From Symbiodinium natans (Eukaryota; Sar; Dinophyceae; Suessiales; Symbiodiniaceae), in NCBI GenBank assembly GCA_905221605.1, contig CAJNDS010002099.1:188001-252000 (forward strand): 64,000 bases of DNA, read 5' to 3'. Numbering within the stretch: position 1 is the stretch's first letter; the number at the start of each line of letters is the position of its first letter. The notes beneath the pieces were generated by a model. It had not been told where the DNA came from. It searched no databases and saw only the letters and a list, made by a program, of their open reading frames with translations. The position numbers and the translations under genes were made by a program. Below, in pieces: positions 63,603 to 64,000 of this stretch.

Positions 63603-64000
63603 GAGGGTGATCACTGCAGGCCAGTGGGAAGTCAGGGACTCTCGACAGGCTTGGGTTTAGGGTTTTGGGGTCTCAGAACCCCAACCCTAAATTTTGCTGG
63701 CTGTTGAAGCTCGAGGTTTTAGGGCTTTGGGGGTCACGAATCACCAAAAGAACTTTAAGTGAACAACAAGAAGGGTGAAGCAGGGTAACGCTGGGGGTCC
63801 TAGCCAGAAGAGCACCAGGATTTCACTCCAATCTTTGGAAAAGTAACACAGAACCTGACGGGAGCCAATCCTTGGGGTTTTTTATTTTAGGGTTTAGGGC
63901 TAGGGTTTAGGATTTAGGGATGGTCGGCTGTCTACATCACAGTTGTGGTCCTTGTTCTCATGCAGCACATCCCCTCAAGAGGACCAGTATGCCGGGCCCG

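Larger units (their letters stand above)
36330..63910. repeat. Domain of interspersed telomere-type repeats
   Basis: More than fifty blocks of (TTTAGGG)n or (CCCTAAA)n, from 2 to about 20 units, in both orientations, separated by unique stretches of mostly 100-900 bases. Unlike a chromosome end there is no consistent orientation or terminal block. Long frames are rare and mostly run into the repeat (peptides ending NPKP). The longest or most unusual blocks are listed separately. Confidence 0.9.

Noticed and set aside
36330-63910. True chromosome end
   Set aside because: Blocks occur in both orientations with unique DNA throughout and none is terminal in the window.

Overview
The window looks like nuclear DNA of a dinoflagellate. 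Four things point that way: a chlorophyll a/c-type light-harvesting protein (18587-19384); three near-identical intronless transporter genes in a head-to-tail array (32165-36101, minus strand); a tandem CCCH zinc-finger protein of the style common in these protists (54133-54462); and TTTAGGG-type telomere repeats scattered through the interior. Species cannot be fixed from the sequence. The family names rest on motif recognition, not on a database search.

Layout. Positions 1-1000 hold a probable coiled-coil exon and a short CCCTAAA array. Positions 1010-2220 are G-rich then A+T-rich and show no gene. Between about 4 and 18 kb the plus strand carries many short open segments that look like exons of one or more intron-rich genes. 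They have AG acceptors, GT donors and, in several runs, matching phases; the last ones (15.8-17.9 kb) encode Glu/Lys/Gln/Ala-rich coiled coil ending in a stop codon. The light-harvesting gene follows at 18.6 kb and a multi-pass membrane protein at 19.9-20.9 kb. A second series of plus-strand exon candidates, again coiled-coil rich, runs from 21.1 to about 26.9 kb. From 27.4 to 29.6 kb there are diverged GC-rich repeats, a 341-bp element with terminal inverted repeats and a GGTGGTGGTC low-complexity tract. From 29.6 to 31.9 kb lies A+T-rich DNA without recognisable genes.

The three formate/nitrite-transporter genes fill 32.2-36.1 kb. All are on the minus strand, so 36101 is the 5' end of the array. 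A CCCTAAA block interrupts one of the two otherwise similar spacers. From 36.3 kb to the right end the window is a mosaic of telomere-type blocks in both orientations, separated by unique stretches of roughly 100-900 bases. This mosaic also holds several short inverted-repeat elements (MITE-like), a 0.7-kb minisatellite with its own inverted ends, a 123-bp tandem array of nested hairpins, and other satellites. The only confident gene in it is the CCCH protein at 54.1-54.5 kb.

Functionally the confident genes concern plastid light harvesting and probably nitrite/formate transport (plausibly plastid nitrogen supply). Nothing shows that they are co-regulated. Exon candidates are reported singly because the transcript structure cannot be proved without RNA data. 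The short introns this implies (20-130 bases in places) are inferences.
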